Source of the DNA: Deltaproteobacteria bacterium | Lineage (GTDB): Bacteria; Myxococcota_A; JAADFL01 | Length of the DNA: 31,724 bases | Reading direction: 5' to 3' | NCBI GenBank assembly: GCA_013152945.1 | Contig: JAADFL010000044.1 | Span: 1-31,724 of the forward strand | Part shown: in pieces, positions 1 to 9,154 of the stretch | How positions within the stretch are numbered: position 1 is the first letter of the stretch | Layout of the letters: the number at the start of each line of letters is the position of its first letter | Notes under the pieces: model-generated | The model's database searches: none | Told to the model about the DNA's origin: nothing | The model's input: only the letters and a program-made list of their open reading frames with translations | Program-made: the position numbers and the translations under genes

Positions 1-1
1 T

Positions 2-76
2 GGGACGTATAAATTGCGGGTATTGGCCGGGGTAAGATGCGAAGAGGCTCCTTGCAAAAGAGTTGGGCCGGGATAG
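2..76 (+). CDS. Possible C-terminal tail of a gene cut by the window edge
   Basis: One forward frame is open from the window edge to a TAG at 74-76 and would encode about 24 residues, beginning Gly-Thr-Tyr-Lys-Leu-Arg-Val and holding two Cys. A Gly-x-Tyr-x-Leu-x-Val strand is common at the end of secreted beta domains, but a run this short can easily be chance. No family can be named, and the other frames cannot be excluded. Confidence 0.25.
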   Translation, partial: GTYKLRVLAGVRCEEAPCKRVGPG

Positions 77-118
77 CTGATTAATAGTCCCTGCCCTCAT
101 GAAATGAACACTGGATCT

Positions 119-160
119 TGTACTTGCCAAAGGCCAAGGAGCGTACATTTCCTGTTTTTT
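119..160 (+). terminator. Weak stem-loop followed by T-rich run
   Basis: TGTAC (119-123) can pair with GTACA (143-147). Inside it, TTGCC and GGCCAA can partly pair around an AAA loop. A T-rich stretch ending in six T follows at 148-160. This could terminate a gene entering from the left edge. The stem is short and bulged, so the call is tentative. Confidence 0.25.
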
Positions 161-242
161 ATGGTTTCATATGTGTTGTTTGCCATGCCTGGTGCTGAAA
201 ACCTTTCATCCAAATCAACAATATAAACCCTTTGCAGGTTAT

Positions 243-259
243 TACATGCATGCCATGTA
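243..259. promoter_or_regulatory. Perfect inverted repeat upstream of the BI-1 gene
   Basis: TACATG (243-248) and CATGTA (254-259) are exact inverted copies around the 5-base centre CATGC. The site lies about 150 bases upstream of the BI-1-family start, in the upstream intergenic stretch. It could be an operator half-site pair or a small hairpin. No regulator is encoded nearby. Confidence 0.3.
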
Positions 260-272
260 TTAATTCGGCCCT

Positions 273-374
273 AAAAAAAGCAAAACATGAAAAATCAACT
301 TGGGTAGGGGGGCATGGGTAGGGGGGCATGCAAAAAAGTGAAACATGAAAAATCAACTTGGGTAGGGGGGCATG
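273..374. repeat. Imperfect 44-base direct repeat with a partial third copy
   Basis: Copy A (273-316) and copy B (331-374) differ at about three positions. Each runs from an A-rich start through CATGAAAAATCAACTTGGG to TAGGGGGGCATG. Between them, 317-330 repeats only the last 14 bases (GGTAGGGGGGCATG). Each unit therefore ends in a six-G run followed by CATG. The array ends 23 bases before the Shine-Dalgarno of the next gene, so it lies in its leader or promoter region. Confidence 0.85.
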
Positions 375-409
375 CATCGTGTAATATTCCTGGTGCTAAG
401 GAGGTTGCC

Positions 410-1132
410 ATGATGAATAAGATGGAAAATGTTATTCCCGATTACGCCGTATCTCTAGCAACTGGTTCCGAACGTAGCGAATTCATCCGGCGTACTTATA
501 CTCACCTGGCCGGGGCAATCCTGGCCTTTATCGTGATCGAGTACTTGCTGCTGGTGCCGTTCAAAGAAATAACCCTACCCCTAATCCAAAGCATGCTTGG
601 CAGTCGCTACGGTTGGTTACTGGTACTGGGCTTGTTCATGCTGGTCGGGTACATCGCCGACCGCTGGGCCCGTTCTACACAATCGAAGAACATGCAATAT
701 GCCGGGCTCGCACTGTACGTTGTGGCAGAGGCCGTAATCTTCCTGCCCCTTCTCTATGTAGCCGCATATTTTACTTCGCCCAATGTGCTCCCAACCGCCG
801 CAGTGCTTACATTGTGTCTCTTTGCCGGCCTGACTGGAACCGTGTTCATCACAAAGAAGGATTTTTCCTTCATGCGTGGAATACTCACTATCGGGAGCTT
901 CGTGGCACTGGGAATCATTGTCTGCGGTGTGTTATTCGGCTTCGATCTTGGAACTTTCTTCTCTGTGGCCATGATCGCCCTTGCCGGTGGTTACATCCTG
1001 TATTACACCTCGGCAGTCATGAAATACTATCGGACCGATCAGTACGTTGCTGCGTCCCTGGCCCTTTTCGCCGCCGTTGCATTGATGTTCTGGTACGTGC
1101 TGCGATTACTCATGGCACTGAACCGGAGATGA
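410..1132 (+). CDS. Bax inhibitor-1/YccA family membrane protein
   Basis: This 240-residue integral membrane protein belongs to the Bax inhibitor-1 (TMBIM/YccA) family. The N-terminal FIRRTYTHLAGAIL segment is the family's typical entry into the first helix, and about seven hydrophobic segments follow. Bacterial members sit in the inner membrane; some are linked to Ca2+ leak or to FtsH (YccA), but the role here is unknown. The start is ATG 410, which has AAGGAG at 398-403; a second ATG follows at 413. An in-frame upstream extension to 314 would translate the direct repeat and is not supported. The length is normal for the family. The gene stands alone, with a direct repeat just upstream. Confidence 0.85.
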   Translation: MMNKMENVIPDYAVSLATGSERSEFIRRTYTHLAGAILAFIVIEYLLLVPFKEITLPLIQSMLGSRYGWLLVLGLFMLVGYIADRWARSTQSKNMQYAGLALYVVAEAVIFLPLLYVAAYFTSPNVLPTAAVLTLCLFAGLTGTVFITKKDFSFMRGILTIGSFVALGIIVCGVLFGFDLGTFFSVAMIALAGGYILYYTSAVMKYYRTDQYVAASLALFAAVALMFWYVLRLLMALNRR

Positions 1133-1287
1133 AATCTCAAGTATGAAGGCCTTCGAACATTCCATTAAAATCGTTACAGAATATTTTAGCTTGTTCTTTC
1201 TGCATATCAATCTGCAACTCCAGCCGCATTAACCTTGAATATATCACCAATTGACGTAGAATCAACTCAAGGTAATCGATTCGAGTT

Positions 1288-1303
1288 CCTCCTCAACCGG
1301 AGG
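1288..1303 (+). promoter_or_regulatory. Hairpin containing the Shine-Dalgarno of the VWA surface protein
   Basis: CCTCC (1288-1292) is complementary to GGAGG (1299-1303) across a 6-base loop, and GGAGG is the ribosome-binding site of the gene starting at 1310. Just upstream, AACTC (1264-1268) can pair with GAGTT (1283-1287). Folding of the second stem would hide the ribosome-binding site. The stem is only 5 bp, although all G-C, so a role in regulation is an inference. Confidence 0.35.
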
Positions 1304-1309
1304 TGTGTC

Positions 1310-3412
1310 ATGAAACGCCGGGCTTTTTCATTTATCATTTCCACCTTTATCTTGTATGCCTTTGCGGCACAATCAGGCCAATTCAAGAATGACCTGCTTA
1401 TAATCGTGGATACTTCCAGCTCAATGTGCTGGGATGCCTCGGGCAACAGGACCTGCGGTGACGGGTCCAGGGAATACCCGGGCATAGATACCAACAACAA
1501 TGGACTGGCAGATGACTCCAGGATGTTTATAACAAAAAACGCACTTAGAACGCTATTGGACAAGAAAAGCGACATAAGACTGGGGCTTATGAGGTATTGG
1601 CAAAAAGAAGGCAGCAAGATTAATAGGGGTGATGAATACAGGGTGGCCGGCGCGCCGTGCCGTGAGGTGGCCCGACCGGATGAAATGCCTTTACTTAACT
1701 ACGACGGCAGGGAGAACTGTAAACATGGCGGCCAGGTTATTGTTCCGATTGCAGACGACAACCGCCAGACAATACTTTCCTGGATAGACAACACGGAGTC
1801 ATGGCCTCAAAACAAGGAACTTCGTGCCCAGGGATTTACGCCCTTGGCTATGTCACTCGATTCGGCAAAGACATATTTCTCAGACGAGGTTATACCATCC
1901 GACGAGAATCGTGACTGCAAAACCTTCAACGTGCTGATAATCACTGACGGCGAGGACACATGCGGCGGAGACCCGGTCGCAAGTGTAAAAGCTTTGCGCA
2001 GCATTCTCTATAACAACGAGAATTACGATGTAAGGACCTTTGTCATTGGTTTCGGCAGCCAGATGGTGGGCTCCGGAACCTTGGATGCAATGGCAAGAGA
2101 AGGAGGAACAGCAGTAGACGATCAGGGTAACCTGGATCCAAACTTCGGGCATGCATATTTTGCAAGCGACCAGGACAGTCTGGAAGCAGTATTGAAAGCC
2201 ATACTGGAATCCGCTCTAAAAGACGAAGTATGTGACGGCAAGGACAATGATTGTGACGGCCAAATCGACGAGGACCTCTGGAAGGTCTGTTGGACCGAAT
2301 GCGGCATAGGTGCAGAGGGATGCGTAGGGGGCGAATGGAAAGGTTGCACGGCACCAAAACCGCAAACCGAAATATGCGATCACCTCGACAATGACTGCGA
2401 TGGACAGGTGGATGAAGGACTCACCAATGCCTGTAAAACATGCGGAAAACCGCCCGATGAAATTTGTAACGGCATTGATGACGATTGTGACGGCCAAATC
2501 GATGAGGACAACCCCTGTCCGGGGGACGAGATTTGCAAGTACGGTGAATGTCTTGAACGATGTGATTTCGGCGAATGCCCAAGCGGCTTTGTTTGCGAAC
2601 AAAATTATTGTGCACCAAGGAACTGCACTTCCGATGCAGACTGCCTAAAACCCCGGACCTGCAAGCGGGGTCATTGCGCCTCTCCCTGCGCCTTTATGGA
2701 TTGCGGCCCGGGAGCCTCTTGTGTAAACGGCGAATGCGTAGAGTCTTCATGCAATGCAACAGGATGCCCGGACGGAGAAATTTGCGAATGGGGTGAATGC
2801 GTACCTGATCCATGTGCCGGAGTAAATTGCGGCGACAACCAATACTGCAGGATGGGAGAATGCCGTGATTCATGCGCATGGGTCGATTGTGAACAGGGGC
2901 AAACATGTGTAGACGGTCATTGCGCCATCGATCCCTGCTTTGGCAAGGATTGCGGCGCCGGCCTGAAGTGCGTGGACGGAAAATGTGTATCCGACCCATG
3001 CTACTATGTTTCATGTAACGGAAATGAAGTATGCCGCTCCGGCAAGTGTATGCGGGACCCTTGTGAAAGGATAAACTGTCCGGAAGGCGAACATTGCCAG
3101 GATGAACAATGTGTACTGGGGACTGAAGGCGACACCGATACGGACACCGATACGGACACCGATACGGATACCGATACGGATATGGACACGGATGCGGACA
3201 CTGATACGGATATGGACACGGACACGGATACCGATACGGATACGGACACTGATACGGATACGGACACTGATACAAAAAGTAATAACGGCAATGCTTCGCC
3301 AAGTTCAGGATGCGGATGCTCCTATCGTGACACAACCGGCAGCGCCTCAACGGGTACTGCGCTTCTTGCATTCTTCATGCTCCTTTTCGTAATGCTTGGG
3401 AAAAAAAGGTAA
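1310..3412 (+). CDS. Secreted VWA-domain protein with MopE-type motifs, Cys repeats, Asp-Thr stalk and MYXO-CTERM-like tail
   Basis: The 700-residue product begins with a signal peptide (about 1-20). A von Willebrand A domain spans about 28-300, with an intact MIDAS D34-x-S36-x-S38 motif. Three MopE-type putative metal-binding motifs, of the form C-[DN]-x3-[DN]-D-C-D-G-[QV]-[IV]-D-E, lie near 305-323, 353-371 and 383-401. Nine tandem C-x4-C-x5-C-x4-C units occupy 418-601, and an Asp-Thr stalk 608-655. The end is Ser-Gly-Cys-Gly-Cys, a hydrophobic helix and Gly-Lys-Lys-Arg, which resembles the MYXO-CTERM sorting signal processed by myxosortases. A cell-surface, metal-dependent adhesion or binding role is likely; the ligand is unknown. 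ATG 1310 has GGAGG seven bases upstream; the in-frame start at 1235 lacks this and would bury the signal peptide. Confidence 0.85.
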   Translation: MKRRAFSFIISTFILYAFAAQSGQFKNDLLIIVDTSSSMCWDASGNRTCGDGSREYPGIDTNNNGLADDSRMFITKNALRTLLDKKSDIRLGLMRYWQKEGSKINRGDEYRVAGAPCREVARPDEMPLLNYDGRENCKHGGQVIVPIADDNRQTILSWIDNTESWPQNKELRAQGFTPLAMSLDSAKTYFSDEVIPSDENRDCKTFNVLIITDGEDTCGGDPVASVKALRSILYNNENYDVRTFVIGFGSQMVGSGTLDAMAREGGTAVDDQGNLDPNFGHAYFASDQDSLEAVLKAILESALKDEVCDGKDNDCDGQIDEDLWKVCWTECGIGAEGCVGGEWKGCTAPKPQTEICDHLDNDCDGQVDEGLTNACKTCGKPPDEICNGIDDDCDGQIDEDNPCPGDEICKYGECLERCDFGECPSGFVCEQNYCAPRNCTSDADCLKPRTCKRGHCASPCAFMDCGPGASCVNGECVESSCNATGCPDGEICEWGECVPDPCAGVNCGDNQYCRMGECRDSCAWVDCEQGQTCVDGHCAIDPCFGKDCGAGLKCVDGKCVSDPCYYVSCNGNEVCRSGKCMRDPCERINCPEGEHCQDEQCVLGTEGDTDTDTDTDTDTDTDTDMDTDADTDTDMDTDTDTDTDTDTDTDTDTDTKSNNGNASPSSGCGCSYRDTTGSASTGTALLAFFMLLFVMLGKKR
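3131..3274 (+). repeat. Hexanucleotide tandem repeat encoding (Asp-Thr)n, copy 1
   Basis: The 144 bases are built from GAY-ACN or GAT-ATG/GCG units with a 6-base period. They encode a stalk of alternating Asp and Thr with scattered Met and Ala. Because 6 is a multiple of 3, gain or loss of units changes stalk length without shifting the frame. Similar tracts occur at 12967-13158 and 30454-30546. Confidence 0.95.
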
Positions 3413-3526
3413 TCGTCACTTTCCCGTTTGCCGGGGATTATGATCATTCGATTGACACCAAAGCCTGTTTCATGGCAAACAGGTTTTTCTGTTCGGCACA
3501 ATGAAAATTCGTGGAGGGTACATCAA

Positions 3527-3895
3527 GTGACGAAGCGAATACTGGTTATCGATGACGATAAGCAATTGAGAAAATTACTAAAGGATATTTTGTCTAAAGC
3601 ATCCTATGATGCAGAGACTGCTGCAAATGCATTTCAGGCCCTGGAAATCCTCGCAGACAATCACTTTGACCTGGTTCTCATGGACCTGATGATGCCAAGC
3701 ATGGATGGTTACGAGCTTTTTTCCATCCTCAGGGAGGATGCTGCTACAAAGAATATCCCTGTAATAGCCGTGACTGCGCTCGACGATCCCAGGAACAAGG
3801 AAAGAATCCGGGAGATTGGCTTTTTTGCCCATGTTGCAAAGCCTTTTGAAATGGAAGAATTGATGGCTATTGTTAAAAAAGCCCTGGCCACTTGA
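3527..3895 (+). CDS. Single-domain response regulator (CheY-like receiver)
   Basis: The 122-residue protein is a stand-alone receiver domain. The acidic pocket is D9-D10-D11, the phospho-acceptor is D53 in LVLMDLMMP, and the switch residues T83 and K105 (KPF) are present, so it should be phosphorylatable. It has no output domain, so it probably passes phosphate on or binds a partner protein. The start is GTG 3527, with GGAGGG at 3512-3517. An upstream in-frame start at 3428 would add 33 residues before the beta-1 strand and is not supported. No histidine kinase is encoded in the window. The gene follows the VWA protein after about 115 bases and converges on the MFS gene. Confidence 0.88.
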   Translation: MTKRILVIDDDKQLRKLLKDILSKASYDAETAANAFQALEILADNHFDLVLMDLMMPSMDGYELFSILREDAATKNIPVIAVTALDDPRNKERIREIGFFAHVAKPFEMEELMAIVKKALAT

Positions 3896-3929
3896 TCGGA
3901 GCCCCTGTGCTTGGACGTACCGGTAAATT

Positions 3930-5426
3930 TTATTTTTTCGAAGTCTTGTAATTCCAGATCATTCCGATAATTGAAACAAGTCCGACCAGCCCGAGTATGC
4001 ACCAAATTATCCAGGGATGGTACTCCTTCCAGAGCAAATCCACTGCCTGGTGCTCTGAAACACCGGCACGTTTCGCCAGGGTGGGAATGATATCGGATGG
4101 AGACAAGGCCTGTACCTGTGCTGTAGTCATGTTCAGGTGCTCGACCAAGTAGTTCTTCGCCAACTCCGCCTTGGAGGAAAATGCATCGTACAGCGGACCT
4201 GAAACAAAATTACCGATGCCCCAGCCGAATGCAAAGGGCATGTTGGAATACCCCATGTACTGGGCCTTCTTGTCGGGCGGAGCGGTCATTCCGACGTACT
4301 CTGAAAATTTTGGGCTACAGATGATTTCGCCTATGGCGAAAACAAAGATAAAAAATGCCGCTATTAACCCAACATTGGTGACACCTGCACCAATAAAACC
4401 AATAAGGCCGATTATCATGCCAAGCACCAGAGAGGTCATCATCTTGTACCTGCCGAAGAACCACGACAAGGGTATTACGAACAGGATGATGGTGAATGAG
4501 TCTATGTTTATAAGTATTTCCGGTTTGGCTGCACCCGATGCTGTCACGAAACCATGCGCTCCTTCACCAAGCACGGAAAACAGGAAAGCACCAACATCTG
4601 TCGTATCCACCCATTCATCTATGAAATTCGGCAGCAGATCCCAGAGTTGCATAAACATGAACCAGAATCCCGACACAACCAGGAGAAACCTGAACATGGA
4701 CTGATCGTGCCAGAGTTGCTTCATCGTATCTATAAACACCTTTGCCGAACTTTTTTCCCCGGCCTTGGGATCCCTCTCCGGTTCCCTGAATAAAATGAGA
4801 CAAAATGCAAGGTTCAAGGCGGTAACTATTGCAGCGCCATAGAATACATGACTCCACGTGGGATTTAATACAGGATCACCCCTAAGCCAAGCTGCAGCCA
4901 TTGGAGCAAGAAATCCACCTATGTTGACCACCCAGTAGAATATTCCGAAACCAAGACCGGAATTGCTTTCGTCCAGGGCCTTTGCAACCGCGCCCTGTAC
5001 AGGAGGTTTAAAAACCGCCGTGCCCATGCCTACCAACATGGCTGCCATCATCATGATCCAAAACCGGAGGGCGTGTGAATCTCCTGCGAGCCCGATAATG
5101 TTGGCCATAAGAATATAACCCAGGAAGTTCAGAGTGAAGGCCACCACAAGACTCTTCCTATATCCATATGCATCGCTATACCCTCCCGTCACCATGGGAA
5201 GCAGGCATTGAATCCATGCCCATACGCCGAATATGATGCCTTTTTCAGTCATGGAAAGCTGTAACACGGATTTGGGGCTGAACATGTACAACGGAAGTAT
5301 GGCCCTTACCCCGAAAAAGGCCAGCCTTTCCATTGCCTCGGACGCATTGGAAATCCAAAAATTGTAACCCATGGCCCTTACCTGGGCCCAGGCGGAAATC
5401 TTCTTTTTTGTTTCTTCTTCAACCAT
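3930..5426 (-). CDS. MFS transporter related to the proton-dependent oligopeptide (POT/PTR2) family
   Basis: This 498-residue polytopic inner-membrane protein carries a variant of the POT signature, E30-x-x-E33-R34 followed by two Phe and Gly39; the family form is ExxERFxYYG. A GMGTAVFKPPVQG segment resembles the POT motif after the fourth helix. Family members import di- or tripeptides with protons. A large hydrophilic stretch and a C-terminal helix followed by Lys residues are also present. ATG 5426 is preceded by GGTGGAG on the coding strand. The gene is last in a minus-strand run, 48 bases after the methyltransferase stop. The substrate is inferred from the family only; another MFS specificity is possible. 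Confidence 0.75.
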   Translation of the reverse strand: MVEEETKKKISAWAQVRAMGYNFWISNASEAMERLAFFGVRAILPLYMFSPKSVLQLSMTEKGIIFGVWAWIQCLLPMVTGGYSDAYGYRKSLVVAFTLNFLGYILMANIIGLAGDSHALRFWIMMMAAMLVGMGTAVFKPPVQGAVAKALDESNSGLGFGIFYWVVNIGGFLAPMAAAWLRGDPVLNPTWSHVFYGAAIVTALNLAFCLILFREPERDPKAGEKSSAKVFIDTMKQLWHDQSMFRFLLVVSGFWFMFMQLWDLLPNFIDEWVDTTDVGAFLFSVLGEGAHGFVTASGAAKPEILINIDSFTIILFVIPLSWFFGRYKMMTSLVLGMIIGLIGFIGAGVTNVGLIAAFFIFVFAIGEIICSPKFSEYVGMTAPPDKKAQYMGYSNMPFAFGWGIGNFVSGPLYDAFSSKAELAKNYLVEHLNMTTAQVQALSPSDIIPTLAKRAGVSEHQAVDLLWKEYHPWIIWCILGLVGLVSIIGMIWNYKTSKK

Positions 5427-5474
5427 ACCTATTCTCCACCCATTGCACTCCGCCTTGTTTAAAGCCGGACTATT

Positions 5475-6752
5475 CTACAACACACGCAAAAACCAGCACT
5501 TCAAATACTCTGTTTCAGGCACGCCGAGACGTACCGGATGATCTCTTCCTGCACCACGCTTTTCCAAGACCTGAATCGTTCTGCCTGTATCTGCTGCAGC
5601 CGCAGACAAGATGTTATCGAATTCAAACGCATTTACGTGAGGAGAGCAACAACAAGTTATGATAACACCGCCACGTTCAACCAATTTCATGGCCCTCAAG
5701 TTTAATTCCTTGTATCCCCGCAATGCAGAGTCCAGAGAGGATTTCTTCTTTGCAAGGGATGGCGGATCTAGAACCACGACCTGGTATCTGTCATTGGAAG
5801 CATCCCTGTCCCTCAAGTAATCAAAGGCATTGGCTTTTACGACTTTGATTCTGTCTGCAAGACTATTACGTTCCGCATTCATGCCTATCACGGCACATGC
5901 GTCATCACCGGCCTCGACCGATGTTACCCGTGACGAACCCGCTCGAGCCAAATTCAGTGCAAACCCACCGTGATAACTAAAAACATCGAGTGCCGGGCCC
6001 ATCGCATATTTCCTGGATTCCAGGTGGTTCTCCTGCTGGTCCAGAAAATCACCTGTTTTTTGCCCCCTGACCAAGTCTGTTGTGAATACCAGGTCGTTCC
6101 ATTCGCCATAGGTAACCGGAAGGCCTGCTCCTTCGATATCTGTTCTCTCCTCCAGTTTGCAACCAAAACCATTTGTTTCGAATACTTTGATATCCTTTTG
6201 TAGGCTTTCATGCTTCCTTGCCGAAGCATCATTTCGAAGCACTAGATTCTTTATTCCATTTTCAAACCACTCTGTCTTGCCCGCCACCTCCACCAGTAAT
6301 TCCAATATCATGTCCAACATGGATTCCAGGGCCGAGGAAAGAACTTGTATCGAAAGGGAATCCTTGTACAAATCTACGAACAAGCCCGGTAGTCCATCCG
6401 CCTCACCATGAACCCACCTGAACGCACTGCCCCTTGGAAAAATATTCACCCTGTATACCAGGGCGCGTTCAAGCATGCCCATAAACCAGGTCCTATCTAT
6501 TCTTTCTCTGCCACGGGTCAATGTCCTAATCCAAAGATCACTTGCATTGCTATAGAGTCCGCGGCCCAGCCACTGCCCGTTTGGACCACGAATGCCGACT
6601 ATCGACTTATCCGGGCAGTCCTTTGACAGTCTCATCACATCCGACTTGAATATCCATGGATGGCCGGACAACAGCCTTGCCATTCCCCTACTGCTCAGAA
6701 ATGCTACTGGTTCGGCACCTCGGAATTCATTACGAGCTTTTCCGTAGTTCAT
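5475..6752 (-). CDS. Class I SAM-dependent rRNA methyltransferase, RlmI-like (PUA plus Rossmann domain)
   Basis: The 425-residue protein resembles RlmI, which makes 5-methylcytosine in 23S rRNA. A PUA-like RNA-binding domain covers about 1-90 (HPWIFKSDV near 31-39). The catalytic half has [13 protein letters not shown] (231-243), SAM motif [12 protein letters not shown] (256-266), DPPS (329-332) and a Cys cluster T-C-C-C-S (366-370) where the family has its catalytic Cys. Length is slightly above RlmI (about 396). The start ATG overlaps the aspartokinase stop by four bases (ATGA), which indicates translational coupling. The exact target base is inferred, since several 23S enzymes share this fold. 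Confidence 0.85.
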   Translation of the reverse strand: MNYGKARNEFRGAEPVAFLSSRGMARLLSGHPWIFKSDVMRLSKDCPDKSIVGIRGPNGQWLGRGLYSNASDLWIRTLTRGRERIDRTWFMGMLERALVYRVNIFPRGSAFRWVHGEADGLPGLFVDLYKDSLSIQVLSSALESMLDMILELLVEVAGKTEWFENGIKNLVLRNDASARKHESLQKDIKVFETNGFGCKLEERTDIEGAGLPVTYGEWNDLVFTTDLVRGQKTGDFLDQQENHLESRKYAMGPALDVFSYHGGFALNLARAGSSRVTSVEAGDDACAVIGMNAERNSLADRIKVVKANAFDYLRDRDASNDRYQVVVLDPPSLAKKKSSLDSALRGYKELNLRAMKLVERGGVIITCCCSPHVNAFEFDNILSAAAADTGRTIQVLEKRGAGRDHPVRLGVPETEYLKCWFLRVL

Positions 6753-7972
6753 AGAATTTCCGATGAGCCGTTATTACTGTATAGGCCTATGAATTCATCG
6801 TGGAGCAACCTTGTAACCTGATGGACCTTCACGGTTTCAACAAGGAATGTGATTCTGAATCGCGAAGTACCGGCGAGTAGGGGCTCGACCTTGTTCTTGC
6901 GTAGCAAGTCGATTGCTCTTCGGAAATTCGCATGACTCGTGTTAATGCCTTCACCGAGTAATGACACTGCTCCGAGATCATTTCTAACCAGAAGGTCATC
7001 ACCAAATTCCTGATCAAGTATCTCCGTCAACCCATTGGACGCTTTTGCCGTGTCCCCGGCCGAAAGCAACAGGCTGACCATTCCGTCCCCCATTCCGGTT
7101 TCAGAAAAGAGCACCAGTTGTTTCCCGCAAAGTCCCTTGTCATCCAGGAAGGACAGCAAGTCTTCCAATATATTCATCCTGCCTTCCAGCAGCATTACGT
7201 TGTCCTCGTGTGTTATTCCGGCGACCCTGTTGAGCGAAGACAGAGGCATTTTTCTTACCACTGTTCCCCCCTCCCCTTTTGCGGAACGCAAATACAGTGC
7301 AATCCCGCTTTTCTTGGCAAATTCCACTGCATCCGCAGCCAACACCCTGGCTCCTGATTCGGACATCTCCTGCATGACCTCGTAACCGATTTCATCGAGC
7401 CTTATGGCTTTATGGACCACTTTCGGATCTGCTGAATATACACCGTCCACGTCTGAACATATCTCGCAATATTCAGCGCCGAGAGCTGCAGCCAGGGCAA
7501 CGGCCGTGGTATCGGAACCGCCCCTGCCAAGAGTGGTTATCTCCCTCTTGTAACTCATTCCCTGGTATCCTGCGATCACGACTATCCTGTTACGATCCAA
7601 TTCGTCCTGCACCCTTACCGGCCTCATCTCTATGATACGAGCCCTGTAGTGAGCGTCATTAGTGATAATCCCGCATTGTGAACCTGTAAGCGATATGGCG
7701 TCCCTGCCAAGCCTCTGCAACGCCATGCAAAGCAATGACATGGTTATCCTCTCACCAACAGAGAGCAACATGTCCAGTTCTCTTTCCGACGGCTGCGGAT
7801 CGACCTTTTTGGCAAGGTCCAACAGTTCATCAGTGGTCTTTCCCATGGCCGACACCACCACTACTATCTTGTTCCCCTTGTCGGCGATTTTTGAAATTCT
7901 ACTCGCAACCTCCCGGATCTTCTCCGGCGTGGCCACGGATGAACCACCATATTTTTGCACTATTACAGGCAC
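6749..7972 (-). CDS. lysC: Aspartate kinase (aspartokinase)
   Basis: Aspartokinase phosphorylates L-aspartate, the first step towards lysine, threonine, methionine and diaminopimelate. The 407 residues match the usual length of the monofunctional enzyme. The N-terminus [15 protein letters not shown] is the family's signature, and the amino-acid kinase domain runs to about 245 with [18 protein letters not shown] inside. Two C-terminal ACT-type regions (about 260-407) would bind the feedback inhibitor. The start is GTG 7972, with GGAG about 7 bases upstream. It lies 59 bases after the thioredoxin-fold gene and overlaps the methyltransferase gene by four bases. No other lysine or threonine pathway gene is in the window. 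Confidence 0.95.
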   Translation of the reverse strand: MPVIVQKYGGSSVATPEKIREVASRISKIADKGNKIVVVVSAMGKTTDELLDLAKKVDPQPSERELDMLLSVGERITMSLLCMALQRLGRDAISLTGSQCGIITNDAHYRARIIEMRPVRVQDELDRNRIVVIAGYQGMSYKREITTLGRGGSDTTAVALAAALGAEYCEICSDVDGVYSADPKVVHKAIRLDEIGYEVMQEMSESGARVLAADAVEFAKKSGIALYLRSAKGEGGTVVRKMPLSSLNRVAGITHEDNVMLLEGRMNILEDLLSFLDDKGLCGKQLVLFSETGMGDGMVSLLLSAGDTAKASNGLTEILDQEFGDDLLVRNDLGAVSLLGEGINTSHANFRRAIDLLRKNKVEPLLAGTSRFRITFLVETVKVHQVTRLLHDEFIGLYSNNGSSEIL

Positions 7973-8031
7973 AAACTATCTCCATTCCATAGTCACACCA
8001 GGGTCTCTCACCTCGTTACCTGATTATCTTA

Positions 8032-9036
8032 TTACTTTTTCCCCTCTTTATTTGCACGTCTTTCTTTTGCCTTCATGCTCGGTTTGACTTTCAGACCCAG
8101 GCGATCCAATTCCTCGAAAAGCCTCTCGGTAAGCGATGCAGGATCCCTGAAGGCCACATATTCCCTGCCGTTTATATACACTGCAGGCACACCGTCTATA
8201 CCCAACTTGTTTCCTTCCTTGACATCATGGTCTATGGGCTCCAAGGTCGACGGATCATCCAGGCCGGTTCCTTTCATGCCGAGTTGCTTTGCAAGCTTGG
8301 CAAGAGCCTTGGGCTTCAGGTCCGGCGGTTTCGAAGTTAACCTTTTATATACTTCCCAAAACTTGCCCTCCCGGAAAGCCTGGACTCCGAACCTTGCAGC
8401 TCCGAGGGCGAACGGATGAAGTTTTGAAATAGGAAAAAACTTGTATCCAAGAGCCACCTGATCCGGAGAAAAATTTTCTATTATCCCCTTTAGGACAACT
8501 GCCGTCTGCCTACAGTACGGGCACTCGAACTCAGAAAATTCCACCACAATCACAGGGGCCTTGGGGCTTCCAAGTACAGGTCTATCCTTGAGGTCTATTT
8601 GTTTTACCGGATTTTCAAAGGATGTCTTCCTTCTTTTGAGTTCCTCCAATATTTCATTTTGCTTGAAGCCGGTGGCAGCCATTCGTGCCGCAGCCCACCA
8701 AAGCCGCTCTGCGAACCTGCTCGGCTGTTTTTCGGCCAGGCAACATGAAATAGTCTTGTTGCAATCACCGTATGATTCAGCCTTGGCAATGACATCTAGT
8801 AAAAGTTTATTTTCCTTGTCCTTCAACTTGGGATGATGCTTAAACTTGTCAGGCAATTCACAGTCTGTGATGTGTTTGCCGGTTATTGCCGAACCGGCAC
8901 CGGTTTTCGTTGCAGACCCAGCCGGTCTGGATAAGAAAATAGATAACAACATGAATCCTACAGTGGCCGTCCTTGTTTTTATCTGCCGTGTGCCAGCCTG
9001 TATCCGTGTTCTTTCTCCTGCATATCCTGTAAACAT
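8032..9036 (-). CDS. Secreted thioredoxin-fold (DsbA/DsbG-like) protein
   Basis: This 334-residue exported protein has a hydrophobic signal segment (about 24-42) after an unusually long basic n-region. The C-terminal half is a DsbA-type thioredoxin domain: FSEFECPYC with C172-P-Y-C175, and the cis-proline loop Gly-Val-Pro284-Ala. The CPYC active site and the VVEFSEFECPYC context resemble periplasmic disulfide oxidases or isomerases. An extra region (about 55-145) holds four Cys (59, 92, 98, 99), so this domain may itself be a redox partner. The C-terminus is strongly basic. ATG 9036 has AGAGGTG upstream. It is the first gene of the minus-strand run and has its own promoter. A thioredoxin-like exchange role in folding the many Cys-rich exported proteins here is an inference. 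Confidence 0.82.
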   Translation of the reverse strand: MFTGYAGERTRIQAGTRQIKTRTATVGFMLLSIFLSRPAGSATKTGAGSAITGKHITDCELPDKFKHHPKLKDKENKLLLDVIAKAESYGDCNKTISCCLAEKQPSRFAERLWWAAARMAATGFKQNEILEELKRRKTSFENPVKQIDLKDRPVLGSPKAPVIVVEFSEFECPYCRQTAVVLKGIIENFSPDQVALGYKFFPISKLHPFALGAARFGVQAFREGKFWEVYKRLTSKPPDLKPKALAKLAKQLGMKGTGLDDPSTLEPIDHDVKEGNKLGIDGVPAVYINGREYVAFRDPASLTERLFEELDRLGLKVKPSMKAKERRANKEGKK

Positions 9037-9073
9037 GATGATTCACCTCTCAAACGTCTACATCGTCCATGTC

Positions 9074-9102
9074 TTTGTAAAAGCCTAAATATTTATTGTC
9101 AA
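9074..9102 (-). promoter_or_regulatory. Sigma70-like promoter for the thioredoxin-fold/aspartokinase run
   Basis: On the minus strand the -35 is a perfect TTGACA (9102-9097), followed by a 17-base spacer and TACAAA (9079-9074) as -10. Transcription would begin near 9067, giving a leader of about 30 bases before ATG 9036. This is the best-looking promoter in the window. The divergent methyltransferase gene shares this AT-rich interval; its own possible -10 (TATATT, 9115-9120) has only a poor -35. Confidence 0.6.
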
Positions 9103-9154
9103 TAAAGGGTTTGATATATTAGTTTTTATTTTGCTTTCAGTAGAGGTTCGATTT

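Noticed and set aside
613-1146. Plus-strand frame of 177 codons inside the BI-1 gene
   Set aside because: It is an out-of-frame shadow without a ribosome-binding site and with an unusual amino-acid mix.
3131-3274. Tandem repeat considered as CRISPR
   Set aside because: The period is six bases with no unique spacers, and it encodes an in-frame Asp-Thr stalk.
2694-3371. Minus-strand open frame of 225 codons across the Cys and Asp-Thr region
   Set aside because: It is the antisense of repetitive codons, giving Tyr/Pro/Cys-rich or Ser-Val repeats; the sense frame has a signal peptide, a VWA domain and a sorting tail.
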